Shown here piece by piece: positions 42,427 through 51,513 of a stretch of 52,909 nucleotides of DNA. Origin of the DNA: Verrucomicrobiota bacterium (GTDB taxonomy: Bacteria; Verrucomicrobiota; Lentisphaeria; JABSQK01; JAJFLO01); assembly GCA_021772615.1 (NCBI GenBank), contig JAJFLQ010000179.1:1-52909 (forward strand), in the 5' to 3' direction. Positions within the stretch are counted from its first letter, which is position 1; each line of letters starts with the position of its first letter. A model generated the notes under the pieces. That model was not told where the DNA came from. It made no database searches and saw only the letters and a list, made by a program, of their open reading frames with translations. The translations under genes were made by a program, and so were the position numbers.

Positions 42427-42647
42427 TTTGCAAACCGGCTTCCGCTCAATACGCGATCGAAGATCGCATCTCGCTATATGACGCTGTACGAGTAAAACGG
42501 TCCGGTGGGACGCCGTTCGCCGGTGCGAAATTCGCTACCAGTATAGACAGCCTGCTGAATGCAGCAGAGTGGTGTACAAGTGTAAGAATGATGTCCCGCC
42601 CCCGATGGTCCTGACCGTGGATCCTTCGCTCCTCCCAACCAACGTAC

Positions 42648-42653
42648 ATTATA
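42648..42653 (-). promoter_or_regulatory. Putative -10 box of the heme sensor-Amt kinase operon
   Basis: On the minus strand a perfect TATAAT (42653-42648). The -35 is weak: TTGCAA sits 20 bases upstream and there is no good hexamer at 17. The gene start is 220 bases downstream. Confidence 0.3.
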
Positions 42654-42790
42654 GTAGGGGCGTTGACCAATTTTTGCAAGTCATCCGCGGCGTGGGAAAG
42701 CCGCAAAAAACAAAATTCAAGTGGAAGATTGTTTTATTTTTCTGGAATCGCTTTTTTAGAAAAAAAAGGGGGGCGAGCTGTCGGACGTGG

Positions 42791-42867
42791 CCTGGATAAT
42801 TCACACAACCTCGTCGTGAGGCTGCTTAGCGTGCTTCAGGTCAAAGAGGTTGTATGAATTATTCAGG
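42791..42867. repeat. 77-bp inverted-repeat element abutting a stop codon
   Basis: The 22-base arms at 42791-42812 and 42846-42867 match at 20 positions; both mismatches keep G-T pairing. The ends read CCTGGATAATTCACACAACC and, on the other strand, CCTGAATAATTCATACAACC. It starts directly after the stop codon of the 42868 gene on the minus strand and could end its transcription. Its CCTG...CAGG ends and size suggest a MITE or solo insertion-sequence remnant. Confidence 0.6.
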
Positions 42868-45459
42868 TTAGTTGTCCGGCATAGCGGCGTAGGTCTCGTA
42901 GTAGTGGACCGCGAAGCCTGCGAACGACTTCATGCTTCCAAAATGCTCTGCGACTTCGGCGAGAACCTCGTCCATCTCGGCCTTTGTGCGGCCCGCAAAG
43001 GTGATTTTCGCCAGCATCTGTTCCGTGGTGTCAAAACCCATTGGCTTTACGCTGCCCTTGAATTCATCCGGCTGCAACGGTGCGAAGCCCTCGTAGCGGT
43101 CGTCGCTGTTGATTATTTCCTGAGCAAGATTGTCCATTTTTCCGACGTCCGACGGCTCCTCTTTGGCAACGCCGTGGCTTTCGTAGAGCGTTACCAGCGC
43201 TGCGTTATACGCCAATTTCTCGTCGACACCCTGGGGTTCGACAAGGCCAAGCAATTTCATGGAGCCCGCATTTATTGCGCGAACCGGGAAATTAGCGATT
43301 CGGCTTGTAGGAGTTCCGCCCGTAGCGCTTGGCGGGCCGGCCGGCCCGTTGCGATTGGCGTATATGAAGCGAACCGGCGTCGCGTCGTAGCGAAAGGTCT
43401 CGACTCCCAGGTAGATTTTCTTTCCTCTCTTCTCGGCGTACTCGACTTCGTCTTGACCATGACGAATAATGCCGTCGGCGCCGCCGGCGAAATTACGATA
43501 ATTCATTATGCCGATGTTATCGACAATATCTATCAGATGTTTTGCCACGTCCTGTGTCACGCCGTTGTAATCCATCATATATTTGAGGTTGCCTCGATCA
43601 TTTCGCGCCTCGTCGAACCAAAATGGAATGTCGATGCCGTAGACAATGTCACTCTTTTGTTCGCGCAGGAGATCCATTACTTTGACGTTCAGATCCAGAA
43701 ATTGTTCAAGGATCATAATCGCCTGGTCGTCCTGCTCGAAGCCCAGTAGTTGGTACGGCTCATTGTCGAGATGAATGCCGAAATACCGCTCGTCTGGTTG
43801 TGAATGTTTATTGAAATCGATAATGGCTCGAACCTGAGCCAGTACCCGGGGATGGTGTTCGTCGAGGACGAATTCCGGATAGCCATCGAGCGCATGAACC
43901 CGGATCTGGTGCGATGAGGCTTCCGCGATTAGCGATCGCAATTGGCCAGGACTTCCTATTTCACATGTAACGTCGTCGGTGAGATCGTCGACAAAGGTGT
44001 ACGGCATTTGCAGGAAGATCTCGGTCACCCCCTGTTTCTCGCAGAAGGCGAAGAAATCACGACGGTTAGCGTCTTTTTCCGGAGCAATCAACTCGTGAAC
44101 TTTCCAGACCCACATTGCCCGCGGCCGCCTCGCTTCCGGTACGGCGCCGGTGGCTGCGGCAGAGGCCGATTCAGGCACTGCCGTGCTCGCATCGGCTTTG
44201 AATGTCATATCATCGATGTACACGGTACCCGATCCGGCGGTCTTGATGTTGAATACAAGGCAGCTTGCGCGAAAATCATCGCGATAGCCAAACGCTTTGT
44301 ATGGCACAACGACTTCCTGCCACGTCGTTGACACCGGGCCTTTGAGGAAATCACTGACATTTCCTGCAGGTCGGGAATCTTCACGCCCCAACATCGTCGG
44401 ATTCGCCATCTGGACTGTAATGTCTTCGCCTCCGGACTCGCCGCGAATCCAGAAAGACAGGTACGGATGTCGGCTCACGTCTACGAAATTTTCTTCGTTG
44501 CGTTCCGCGGACGCGTCACTGTCATTGAAGAGGTGAAACCACACGCCGCAATATCCGGCGGCGCTCTTTGCATAATCGATCTTGCAGGAACGCCCGCCGG
44601 CGCCACGTCGTGCCGTTTTCACCAGATGCACGGAGGCGCTGGAGCCTGTAGCGGAGAAATGATTGTAGAATCCCTTCTGATCGGTGACGATGCTGCGGTC
44701 GAAGTTCCAGATCGGGAGTAGCGGCGATGCCGGCCGGGCGCCGGCCGCAGATACCGCCGAGCCCGCCTCACGCTCAATGAGTTTGGCGAACGATGACGGG
44801 GCATCGAGATTCTTGCGGAAGCTCAGGTCATTGAGATAAAGCGTTTGGTTTTTCTTGCCGGCAAAGCGGAAGACAATCGCGTTGCAGGCGCCGGCATCCG
44901 GCAACATATTCCGCGTATCGATGGCTACCTCCTGCCATGATTCGGAAACAGACCCGCGCAGAAACGAGCCGATGGATCCCAATTCGCGATACGATTCCGA
45001 TTCTGCTGTGTCGCTCATAATAAGTCCCACGGCAAGACCGGGAAGATCGGTCTCTGCTCTGATCATAAATGACAGGTACGGAAACGTGGCGAGATCGACG
45101 CGATTATTGTCCGGCTCGCCAGTGTCGGATTCGGTATCGAACAGGTGCACGACAAACCGACAATCGCCGGTAATCTTCCCGGTATAGTCGAGTTTCAGCG
45201 AACGTCCCTTTCGCGCTCCGATTTTTTCCCGCTGCAGGAAGAACTTAAGCTTGGCATTTCCTGCCTCCAGGCACGCGAACCCGCCGCCGGTGGCGGTGTA
45301 AATTCCTTTGGTCGTAAACGTCCACACGGAAACGTGGTCTTCGTCTGCAATCGACGGCATCGCTGCCATGCAAAAACACGCAATTGCCGCTGCAGCGCCT
45401 GGTCGCCCAATGCGTACGGCCAACGATTGCCGGCAAGCTTCGAAATAATCGAGATTCAT
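42868..45459 (-). CDS. Secreted protein with two jelly-roll domains and glycosidase-like TIM barrel
   Basis: This exported protein (863 aa) has a signal peptide (about 1-38). Two related carbohydrate-binding-like jelly rolls lie at about 43-215 and 250-415. They share a pattern of 'K.DY.....G.C....HLF....', 'PYLSF.IR.E', 'SF L.G.VS.SWQEV' and a closing YL/YIDD. Residues about 440-860 look like a TIM barrel of a glycoside-hydrolase-like family (AMWVWKVHELI, FCEKQGVTEIFLQMPY, IRVHALDGYP, YFGIHLDNEPYQ, VDNIGIMNYR, KKIYLGVETF). HLDNEPY offers an acidic pair as possible catalytic residues. No CAZy family can be named by eye. It follows the outer-membrane protein gene by 270 bases on the same strand. 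Confidence 0.72.
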   Translation of the reverse strand: MNLDYFEACRQSLAVRIGRPGAAAAIACFCMAAMPSIADEDHVSVWTFTTKGIYTATGGGFACLEAGNAKLKFFLQREKIGARKGRSLKLDYTGKITGDCRFVVHLFDTESDTGEPDNNRVDLATFPYLSFMIRAETDLPGLAVGLIMSDTAESESYRELGSIGSFLRGSVSESWQEVAIDTRNMLPDAGACNAIVFRFAGKKNQTLYLNDLSFRKNLDAPSSFAKLIEREAGSAVSAAGARPASPLLPIWNFDRSIVTDQKGFYNHFSATGSSASVHLVKTARRGAGGRSCKIDYAKSAAGYCGVWFHLFNDSDASAERNEENFVDVSRHPYLSFWIRGESGGEDITVQMANPTMLGREDSRPAGNVSDFLKGPVSTTWQEVVVPYKAFGYRDDFRASCLVFNIKTAGSGTVYIDDMTFKADASTAVPESASAAATGAVPEARRPRAMWVWKVHELIAPEKDANRRDFFAFCEKQGVTEIFLQMPYTFVDDLTDDVTCEIGSPGQLRSLIAEASSHQIRVHALDGYPEFVLDEHHPRVLAQVRAIIDFNKHSQPDERYFGIHLDNEPYQLLGFEQDDQAIMILEQFLDLNVKVMDLLREQKSDIVYGIDIPFWFDEARNDRGNLKYMMDYNGVTQDVAKHLIDIVDNIGIMNYRNFAGGADGIIRHGQDEVEYAEKRGKKIYLGVETFRYDATPVRFIYANRNGPAGPPSATGGTPTSRIANFPVRAINAGSMKLLGLVEPQGVDEKLAYNAALVTLYESHGVAKEEPSDVGKMDNLAQEIINSDDRYEGFAPLQPDEFKGSVKPMGFDTTEQMLAKITFAGRTKAEMDEVLAEVAEHFGSMKSFAGFAVHYYETYAAMPDN

Positions 45460-45730
45460 CGTTTTATGGTCCTTTTCTGGAGTGGGGGCGGCGCCGGGGC
45501 GAGATTTCCCGATGTCATCGCCGGAACGTTGTGGATGAGACCACGACTACTGTGCTCGGGTTGCACCACCCGCTCCCGAGGGTAACAAAAAGCAGTTGGC
45601 GGAATCAATGTGCCGGCATCAACACGGCCCGGTTTCAGGCGGGACCCCGTTCGAAACGTACTGTAGCCTATGACAGAATCGGTGCGCTTCCCGGTCTTTC
45701 TCACTACGATCCGCACTATCAGACAGGCTG
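45460..45730. other. Gap between the outer-membrane protein gene and the glycosidase-like gene
   Basis: These 271 bases contain near the OMP stop codon a small dyad with GACAGGCTGTC (about 45713-45723), similar in core to the MITE end. No promoter I would defend and no gene. AAGGA precedes the ATG at 45459. Confidence 0.35.
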
Positions 45731-48322
45731 TCAGTAGCGGAAGCTGACCTCGGCGAAAACGCCCCAGTCGCTCCGGTCTATATCGGGGTAATAGCCAAAG
45801 TCGAACCCAAGCTTCGGAAACAGGCGAACGTTATATGGCGTCGTCCATACGCCGTCAAGCGTTACGCCCGCCGTGTATCGGTTAAAATCGCCATCAGTTT
45901 GTGCGTACGTAACGGTGGCCGGAAGGCTGACGGAAAGAAACTCCCACCCGTTACTAAAGTCCTCCGAATACAACTCGTAAATGGATACCCATGTGGGCGT
46001 TAGTCGAAACTGGTGCTCGTCGATATGGCCCTCGGAAATCGGATTGGGCTGGTCCGATATGCGCATATTATAATTCAGGCTCAGATCCAGATGTCCCTGG
46101 AGCAGGCCGAGAAACTCGGCGGTGATATGGGGGCGATAGCCCACACCGCGGGCACTCGCAGTCACGATGTCACCGGTGCCGACGTCGAGGATGGTGATAT
46201 TCGGGCTGAAATCGACTTCGGTTTTTGCCTCCAGCCGTCGTATGCCGATTTCGTAATGGTCCGACCGACGTCCGCGAAATCGGCTTGGGTTCTCCGACTC
46301 TTCCGGTGTACCAAACATTGATAGTCGCAGTACCGCCATTTGTTCGTTGGCGGCATCGTCAAGCGCTTTTAGATTAGTGCCTTCGTAGCGGTCAATATCG
46401 CTGTATTTCCAGCCCAGATTGAGTTTAAGGGTATTGGTGCCGAAATGATAGGTGAATTTCGATTCGACGGCATAATCCATCTGCTCAACTTTGCTGACCG
46501 TAATAAGGTTCGGTACATCGCGACCGGGACTGACCGCAAATCTCCTGTCCGTCACCTGAAATTCAAGATTTAAGTCGAGAACGGGATTGACGAGAAAATT
46601 TTTCCCGAGCAGGTAATTTGTGGCCTTGATGTCACCTTCGTTCGTAAACGACAGATCCTCGACATTGTTGATGTCCTGCAATTCCGTGCGTGTCCATTTG
46701 AAGCGGAAATACGGCAAATTTTCGTTGCCGAATCTCAGCAGCAAATTCCCCGAATATTCAAAGTCTTCCGTACGACGTTGAACCTTCTGACTGATAGAAC
46801 GGTCGTGAGGGAGGTTGGCCAGTCGATAGCGAAGTGCCTGTGCGGCGACGGCCTGGGCCTGACTGTTTGGCGGATTCGGTATCGCCAACAGTTCCGGGCC
46901 GAGGATCAGCGTTTCCGCTCTTGCATGAGTGGACGCCAGGTCAAACGGAGACACGCTCGGGCGTTTGTACTTGACCTCCGGCTCAAGGTACAACGATAAT
47001 GTCTTCGACAGGTAAAGGGGCAGGCCGTCGCGTCCGTCGCGGTGGAGAATGTGTATGGATCGTCGCAGTGCGGTCTTCAGCGAGTCGTCGAACCCGGTCG
47101 GGTCGGCGTCCACAAGTTCACGGGCACGGTGGTACTTCGCCGCCGCCTGCTCGTAGAGGCCGCGATACCCCATGAGGTAGTCGCCGTATGAGCGGTACGC
47201 ATATGCGTTCGTATTATCGCAGTTGACGGCTTCTTCAAAGAACTCCAATGTGTACGTGTTGTGGCCGAGGTCGCGGCATTTGCCCGCACCGCGCAGATAG
47301 ATATTGGATACGTCCCGGCGGCTTTGCCCGCGTTTTTCGGCATCTTCGACCTGCTCAATGGTGTGGTGATACACGTCCTCTGCGGTTTCAGCTTTGGGCG
47401 TGCCGGAAGATGACGCCGGCGCGTCTGCTGCCGTGGTTGCATCGGCCTGAAAATCTGCCGACATTGCTGCCGGTACCGTGTCCGGCGTCTTAGCCGGCTC
47501 CGGCGGTTCAGGCTGTTGCCCAACCGGAAGGATCTCAATACTGGACCACATGTCATCGGTAGCCGGGACGCCTTCACGCCATGCGGCCTCGCGGCTGCTG
47601 TCGGGCGCCGTCCCCGATGCCAGTCCGAGCCGCTCCTGCAGTGCAGCCGATTCTTCGCTGGTAAGGGATTTCGCCACATATCCCTTTGCCCCCTCGACGC
47701 CGAGCACGATGATCCGCTTTTTCGTAAGCAAATCTTCGGGCGGCGTCTCCATGAATATCAATTCCGGGCTCTGGATGGAGATATCCTCCAGATCCGTTGC
47801 CGGTTCGTCTTCCGGCTTGGTGAATAGAAGCTTTACGATCTGGATCTTATCCCAATCGCTCATCGTGAATGTCGGGGAGTCGATGTTCGGCTTGTCCTTG
47901 ATCATATCCGTGATCGGAAATGTGACCACCTGCCACTCGTCCGTGATCTCGATGGCATCGGAACGCGGAATGATGAGATTCGCATCATCCGCCGTCGAGA
48001 CGCCCGCGTAGACCTGTGTCGACGTGCCGTTTAGCGTGCGTACCCGGGCGCGGAGCGCGTACAGCTTGTGACCATCCACGGGTTGCGGCAGTGTGTACAT
48101 ACCGCCGACGCCCCAAATCGATTCGCTCCACGATACGTTGAGAAGAATTTCCTTGGATTCGATGTCTGCCGATCTGTCCATGATGCCGTAGCCAAAAATC
48201 TGCCAACCGCCTAGCAGATCGTTGTTGAGCAGCAGGATGTTTTCGAAATTTCCGAAGGCAGGAGCCGTCGCGATCAGGCCGTAGATAACAAGTAGTTGGA
48301 GTTTTTTAGCTGAGCGATGCAT
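45731..48322 (-). CDS. Outer-membrane beta-barrel protein with periplasmic TPR region
   Basis: This 863-aa protein has a signal peptide (about 1-24). An N-terminal beta-rich domain (about 25-200) resembles the jelly rolls of the adjacent gene (VDGHKLYALRARVRTLNG, EWQVVTFPI). A disordered Pro/Ala linker follows, then TPR-like helices (about 325-420; YTLEFFEEAVNCDNTNAYAYRSYGDYLMGY, YEQAAAKYHRARELVDADP). The last ~370 residues show alternating strands and end VFAEVSFRY with an aromatic final residue, the sorting signal of outer-membrane barrels. TPR-barrel architecture recalls exopolysaccharide exporters such as BcsC, AlgK/E or PelB. Start at 48322 has AAGGA eight bases before; an ATG at 48331 has none. 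Confidence 0.75.
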   Translation of the reverse strand: MHRSAKKLQLLVIYGLIATAPAFGNFENILLLNNDLLGGWQIFGYGIMDRSADIESKEILLNVSWSESIWGVGGMYTLPQPVDGHKLYALRARVRTLNGTSTQVYAGVSTADDANLIIPRSDAIEITDEWQVVTFPITDMIKDKPNIDSPTFTMSDWDKIQIVKLLFTKPEDEPATDLEDISIQSPELIFMETPPEDLLTKKRIIVLGVEGAKGYVAKSLTSEESAALQERLGLASGTAPDSSREAAWREGVPATDDMWSSIEILPVGQQPEPPEPAKTPDTVPAAMSADFQADATTAADAPASSSGTPKAETAEDVYHHTIEQVEDAEKRGQSRRDVSNIYLRGAGKCRDLGHNTYTLEFFEEAVNCDNTNAYAYRSYGDYLMGYRGLYEQAAAKYHRARELVDADPTGFDDSLKTALRRSIHILHRDGRDGLPLYLSKTLSLYLEPEVKYKRPSVSPFDLASTHARAETLILGPELLAIPNPPNSQAQAVAAQALRYRLANLPHDRSISQKVQRRTEDFEYSGNLLLRFGNENLPYFRFKWTRTELQDINNVEDLSFTNEGDIKATNYLLGKNFLVNPVLDLNLEFQVTDRRFAVSPGRDVPNLITVSKVEQMDYAVESKFTYHFGTNTLKLNLGWKYSDIDRYEGTNLKALDDAANEQMAVLRLSMFGTPEESENPSRFRGRRSDHYEIGIRRLEAKTEVDFSPNITILDVGTGDIVTASARGVGYRPHITAEFLGLLQGHLDLSLNYNMRISDQPNPISEGHIDEHQFRLTPTWVSIYELYSEDFSNGWEFLSVSLPATVTYAQTDGDFNRYTAGVTLDGVWTTPYNVRLFPKLGFDFGYYPDIDRSDWGVFAEVSFRY

Positions 48323-48385
48323 GAGAAACATCCTTAATTAAGCGTGATCGTGAAATGAGAGAGAAGGGACGTTCTTGAGCCGGAA

Positions 48386-48413
48386 AATATAGGAGGCACG
48401 CACGCGTTGTCAA
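48386..48413 (-). promoter_or_regulatory. Strong sigma70-like promoter of outer-membrane protein gene
   Basis: On the minus strand a perfect TTGACA (48413-48408), 16-base spacer and TATATT (48391-48386). Transcription would start near 48379, with a leader of about 57 bases. Confidence 0.65.
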
Positions 48414-48578
48414 GTGTGGTCCTGAAAACGGAAGCTGTTGCGGATCCTTGACAATGACATGCTGCGGGGGCTTGTCACTGTCACCACTGTCAGTTCGGTT
48501 TGCCACGCGTTCGTGCCGGATGCCAGGCGGGATGGTCGAAAACCACAGCAACCCGCCGTACCGAGGGTTTCGGGCACC

Positions 48579-48606
48579 TTGCATATCAGCTTGGGCACGG
48601 TATGAT
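48579..48606 (+). promoter_or_regulatory. Putative sigma70 promoter of symporter gene
   Basis: TTGCAT (48579-48584), 16-base spacer, TATGAT (48601-48606). The ATG at 48704 is about 90 bases after the expected start. Confidence 0.5.
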
Positions 48607-48703
48607 ACCGTCCGCAACTCCAGCGCGAATACACGTACGCAGTGCATCACCGTGATTGCCGGCCGGCGTACGTGAATACCGGAATATTTCAAGGAGTGGA
48701 ATA

Positions 48704-51127
48704 ATGGAAACTGTGCCACCTCTGGTCGGCTTGGACTGGGTGATTATCGTCGTATTCTTTGCCGTGACACTGGGAATCGGGTTGTATTTCTCGAAACGTG
48801 CACAGGGAAGTCTCACCGAGTACTTTGTCGCCGGCCGTAAAATGACATGGTGGCTGGCCGGCACGTCTATTGTGGCGACGTCGTTCGCCGCCGACACGCC
48901 GCTGGTTATCGCCGGCTGGATGCGCACAGTCGGGCTCGAACGCAACTGGTTCTGGTGGGGCGGCATCATGGGCATGATGCTGTGTACGTTCTTTTTCGCC
49001 CGGTTGTGGCGGCGCTCGAAACTCATCACGGACGTCGAATTCAATGAACTGCGATATGGCGGCAAGCCGGCAGCCGGATTGCGCATCTTTCACGCGTCAT
49101 ATCGCTCGCTCATCCAGAACACACTGGTGATGGGCTGGGTGACGCTGGCGATGACAAAGATTATTGACGTCACGCTCAATATTCCAACACTGGTTTTCTT
49201 GAAGGGCAGCATCCTGCCGAAGGTCGTTGCGAAGGGGATGGACATCGGCACTGCCGTGGATCTCGCGACGATCGCGCAGTGGCCGATCATCGGTGAAGCA
49301 ATTATGCCGGCCAAGGCCACGGGCATCGTTGTCTGCCTTGCGGTCGCGGCATTTTACAGCGCTATTTCCGGGTTATGGGGGGTCATGGCAACCGATTTGT
49401 TTCAATTCATTTTTGCAATGACCGGCACCGTAATTCTGATGGTGGTTGTTTTTGTCGTTGCAGGCGGCCCTGATAATCTCGTTGCAAAGGCACATGAAGC
49501 GGTTACCAGCGGCATCGTAATGAACAGACTGCCGGCCGACCGACAACGGTTCCCGAGGGAAAAACTCCCGCCACCATTGCGCAGCGAACCTGGCAATGCG
49601 CAATTGCTTGCGACCGGCATCTGCGAAGCCGAAATGGGCGATGTGCCCGCAATCCGATGGACCGCCACCGGGCTCTCGGAGTCGGCGTTGCGATCGCTAT
49701 TGCATGAGGGCGGGGTGCCCGGCGTCCACACATTGATGGAGCTATGGCGCGAGAGCTACACGATCAGCAAGGCCGGCTTTACCAGTTCAGGTTCGCCGGA
49801 TGAAATTGTTGCGGCCGGTATTCTCATTGACGACACCGTTGCCGGCGGCAATAAGTATGATTACTATCGCATCCCCGATGTGGGGCTCGGCGACGACGAT
49901 CTTCTCGATCGCTTGGGCGCCGCCAATATCCACGACAAAAGCGAAATGATGGCGGCGTGGCGTCGCGATCGCGTGGTGTCGCGGGCGAAGATTACCAACT
50001 TCCTGCCGCCGTTCGATCTGAAGGGTGGCGGTCTGCTGGCGGTATGGTCGCTGGTGGTGTTTCTCGGGCTGCAGTGGTGGGCCGGCGGCGAGGGCGGGGG
50101 ATTTCTGGCCCAGCGCCTGTTTTCCTGCAAGGATGAGAAACACTCGGTGTTGGCTATGCTGTGGTTCAATCTTGCCAATTTCGCGTTGCGTCCGTGGCCC
50201 TGGATCGTTGTCGGTGTCGCGTCGATTTTCCTGATCCCAGACGTGTCTGCCTACGCAGCGCATTACGATCAGGAGCACGCCTACGCAATCATGTTGATGA
50301 AATACCTCCCGGTCGGGTTGAAAGGCCTGATGGTTGCGGCGTTGATGGCTGCATATATGTCGACCATCTCGACCCATGTAAATTTTGGTGCGTCATATGT
50401 TGTGAACGATCTTTACATGCGTTTCATCAACAAGAACGGTAGTGAATCGCAAAATGTCATGGTATCCAAAGTGACATCTGTGTTTCTGGCGATCCTCGCC
50501 GGTCTCTACGCCTATTTCGCCGACACTATCGCTTCCGGCTGGTTTTTGATGTTCGAACTCATGTCAGGGGTTGGATTCGTTGTTTTGTTGCGGTGGTACT
50601 GGTGGCGTATTAGTGCGTGGTCCGAACTGGCGGCAATGGCGTCGTCGCTGATTCTGTATTATCTGATGAACGAAACGCAGGCTTTTCATGCGATATTCGC
50701 GGTTGTCGGCGCACCGCTGTATCTGCTGGATGAATATGCCGTGCGTTTCACACTCAACCTGTTGTGTACCACCGTCATCTGGGTGACCGTCACCTTTGTG
50801 ACGCCGCCGGAAAAAGAAGAAAACCTGATACGGTTCTACAATCGGGTGCGACCTGCCGGATTGTGGTCTGATATTGCCGTAAAGGCCGGCAATCCGAATC
50901 ATCTCACCGTTGGCTGGCTCGAGTGGGGCTGCTGGTTTCTGGGGGTCACCGGCCTGTTCGCTATGATTGCCTGTCTCGGCAAGGCGTGTTTCGGTTTGTT
51001 CCTTCAAAGCTTCGGCTTTGCCATCTATGCTGCAATTGCGACGATTTTACTGTTCCGACTCATCTCCCGCATGGACTGGTCTGAGATCGAATTTCCCGGC
51101 GAGGAGGGTGCGCAGTCGGCACAATGA
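48704..51127 (+). CDS. Sodium:solute symporter family protein with large soluble insertion
   Basis: This SSS-family transporter (807 aa) is much longer than the usual 480-600 aa. The N-terminal helices have YFVAGRKMTWWLAGTSIVATSFAADTPL, typical of SSS. After about six helices, a soluble insertion of ~185 residues (about 255-440; DRQRFPREKLPPPLRSEPGN, GVPGVHTLMELWRESY, DDDLLDRLGAANIHDK) interrupts the fold. The core then resumes (LQWWAGGEGGGFLAQRLFSCKDEK, MAAYMSTISTHVNFGASYVVNDLY). Extra C-terminal helices and a cytoplasmic tail follow. AAGGAG is seven bases before the ATG. The substrate is unknown, probably a sugar, sialic acid or organic acid given the polysaccharide-linked neighbours. Confidence 0.92.
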   Translation: METVPPLVGLDWVIIVVFFAVTLGIGLYFSKRAQGSLTEYFVAGRKMTWWLAGTSIVATSFAADTPLVIAGWMRTVGLERNWFWWGGIMGMMLCTFFFARLWRRSKLITDVEFNELRYGGKPAAGLRIFHASYRSLIQNTLVMGWVTLAMTKIIDVTLNIPTLVFLKGSILPKVVAKGMDIGTAVDLATIAQWPIIGEAIMPAKATGIVVCLAVAAFYSAISGLWGVMATDLFQFIFAMTGTVILMVVVFVVAGGPDNLVAKAHEAVTSGIVMNRLPADRQRFPREKLPPPLRSEPGNAQLLATGICEAEMGDVPAIRWTATGLSESALRSLLHEGGVPGVHTLMELWRESYTISKAGFTSSGSPDEIVAAGILIDDTVAGGNKYDYYRIPDVGLGDDDLLDRLGAANIHDKSEMMAAWRRDRVVSRAKITNFLPPFDLKGGGLLAVWSLVVFLGLQWWAGGEGGGFLAQRLFSCKDEKHSVLAMLWFNLANFALRPWPWIVVGVASIFLIPDVSAYAAHYDQEHAYAIMLMKYLPVGLKGLMVAALMAAYMSTISTHVNFGASYVVNDLYMRFINKNGSESQNVMVSKVTSVFLAILAGLYAYFADTIASGWFLMFELMSGVGFVVLLRWYWWRISAWSELAAMASSLILYYLMNETQAFHAIFAVVGAPLYLLDEYAVRFTLNLLCTTVIWVTVTFVTPPEKEENLIRFYNRVRPAGLWSDIAVKAGNPNHLTVGWLEWGCWFLGVTGLFAMIACLGKACFGLFLQSFGFAIYAAIATILLFRLISRMDWSEIEFPGEEGAQSAQ

Positions 51128-51160
51128 CGGTTTCCTGTTCCCATGGGATTCGGGCATCAC

Positions 51161-51172
51161 TAGCAGCCTGTC
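51161..51172 (+). repeat. Solo end of the MITE-like element
   Basis: TAGCAGCCTGTC matches the left end of the element at 35895-35906 exactly and then diverges. It could be a truncated copy; 12 bases is little evidence. Confidence 0.35.
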
Positions 51173-51395
51173 AGTTGCCGGAAAAGTCGTGTGGACAGTG
51201 GGCCGGATTTACGTACGACGACCGTGTCGTGTGTTACCCAGAGTTCGATAGCGTACGCTCAACCGTCTGTAAAGTTGAATGCCATCATCCTTGCACCGTT
51301 TAGCAGAGACGCGGCGTGTTGATAAAGGACGTTCAACGATACACCTCTGTCCAACTCTGGTTAACGTTTGCCGGGGGATTATGCTTTCTTTTTTT

Positions 51396-51419
51396 CTTTG
51401 CGTCTTTGCGTCTTTGCGC
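51396..51419. repeat. Tandem octamer repeat (CTTTGCGT)x3
   Basis: Two exact copies and one single-mismatch copy of CTTTGCGT, flanked by a T-rich run. Read on the minus strand it is the GACGCAAA phase that translates as RKDAKTQR, a stretch I recall seeing in spurious small ORFs of many environmental genomes. Confidence 0.6.
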
Positions 51420-51443
51420 GAGTTCAATGTCGTTACGGATTGA

Positions 51444-51513
51444 TGTAGCCACGGCTCTGTGAGCCGTGCCACGCAACGCAAAGTACGACACGTCTCACCG
51501 AGACGTGGCTACA
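51444..51513. repeat. Facing pair of REP-like hairpins (REPIN-like)
   Basis: Two 25-base copies face each other (51444-51468 plus, 51489-51513 minus). Each forms an eight-base-pair hairpin: CACGGCTC-tgt-GAGCCGTG and CACGTCTC-acc-GAGACGTG. They share the flank TGTAGC outside the stem. The stem difference is compensated on both sides, so pairing is conserved while sequence drifts. Confidence 0.65.

Larger units (their letters stand above)
42427..42867. other. Intergenic region upstream of the heme-sensor operon
   Basis: These 441 bases contain a -10-like site for the leftward operon (42648-42653), an A/T-rich purine run (42700-42775) and the 77-base inverted-repeat element at 42791-42867. No gene is supported. 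Confidence 0.45.
48323..48703. other. Divergent promoter region, outer-membrane protein / symporter
   Basis: This 381-base region contains one good promoter-like pair in each direction (listed). No gene is supported. Confidence 0.5.

Noticed and set aside
42850..43749. 299-codon open frame on the plus strand
   Set aside because: Antisense to the TIM-barrel part of the secreted protein; no recognisable motif and no ribosome binding site.
51396..51513. Short repeats resembling a small CRISPR array
   Set aside because: Repeats are tandem octamers and inverted hairpin pairs with no regular spacers, and no cas gene is present.
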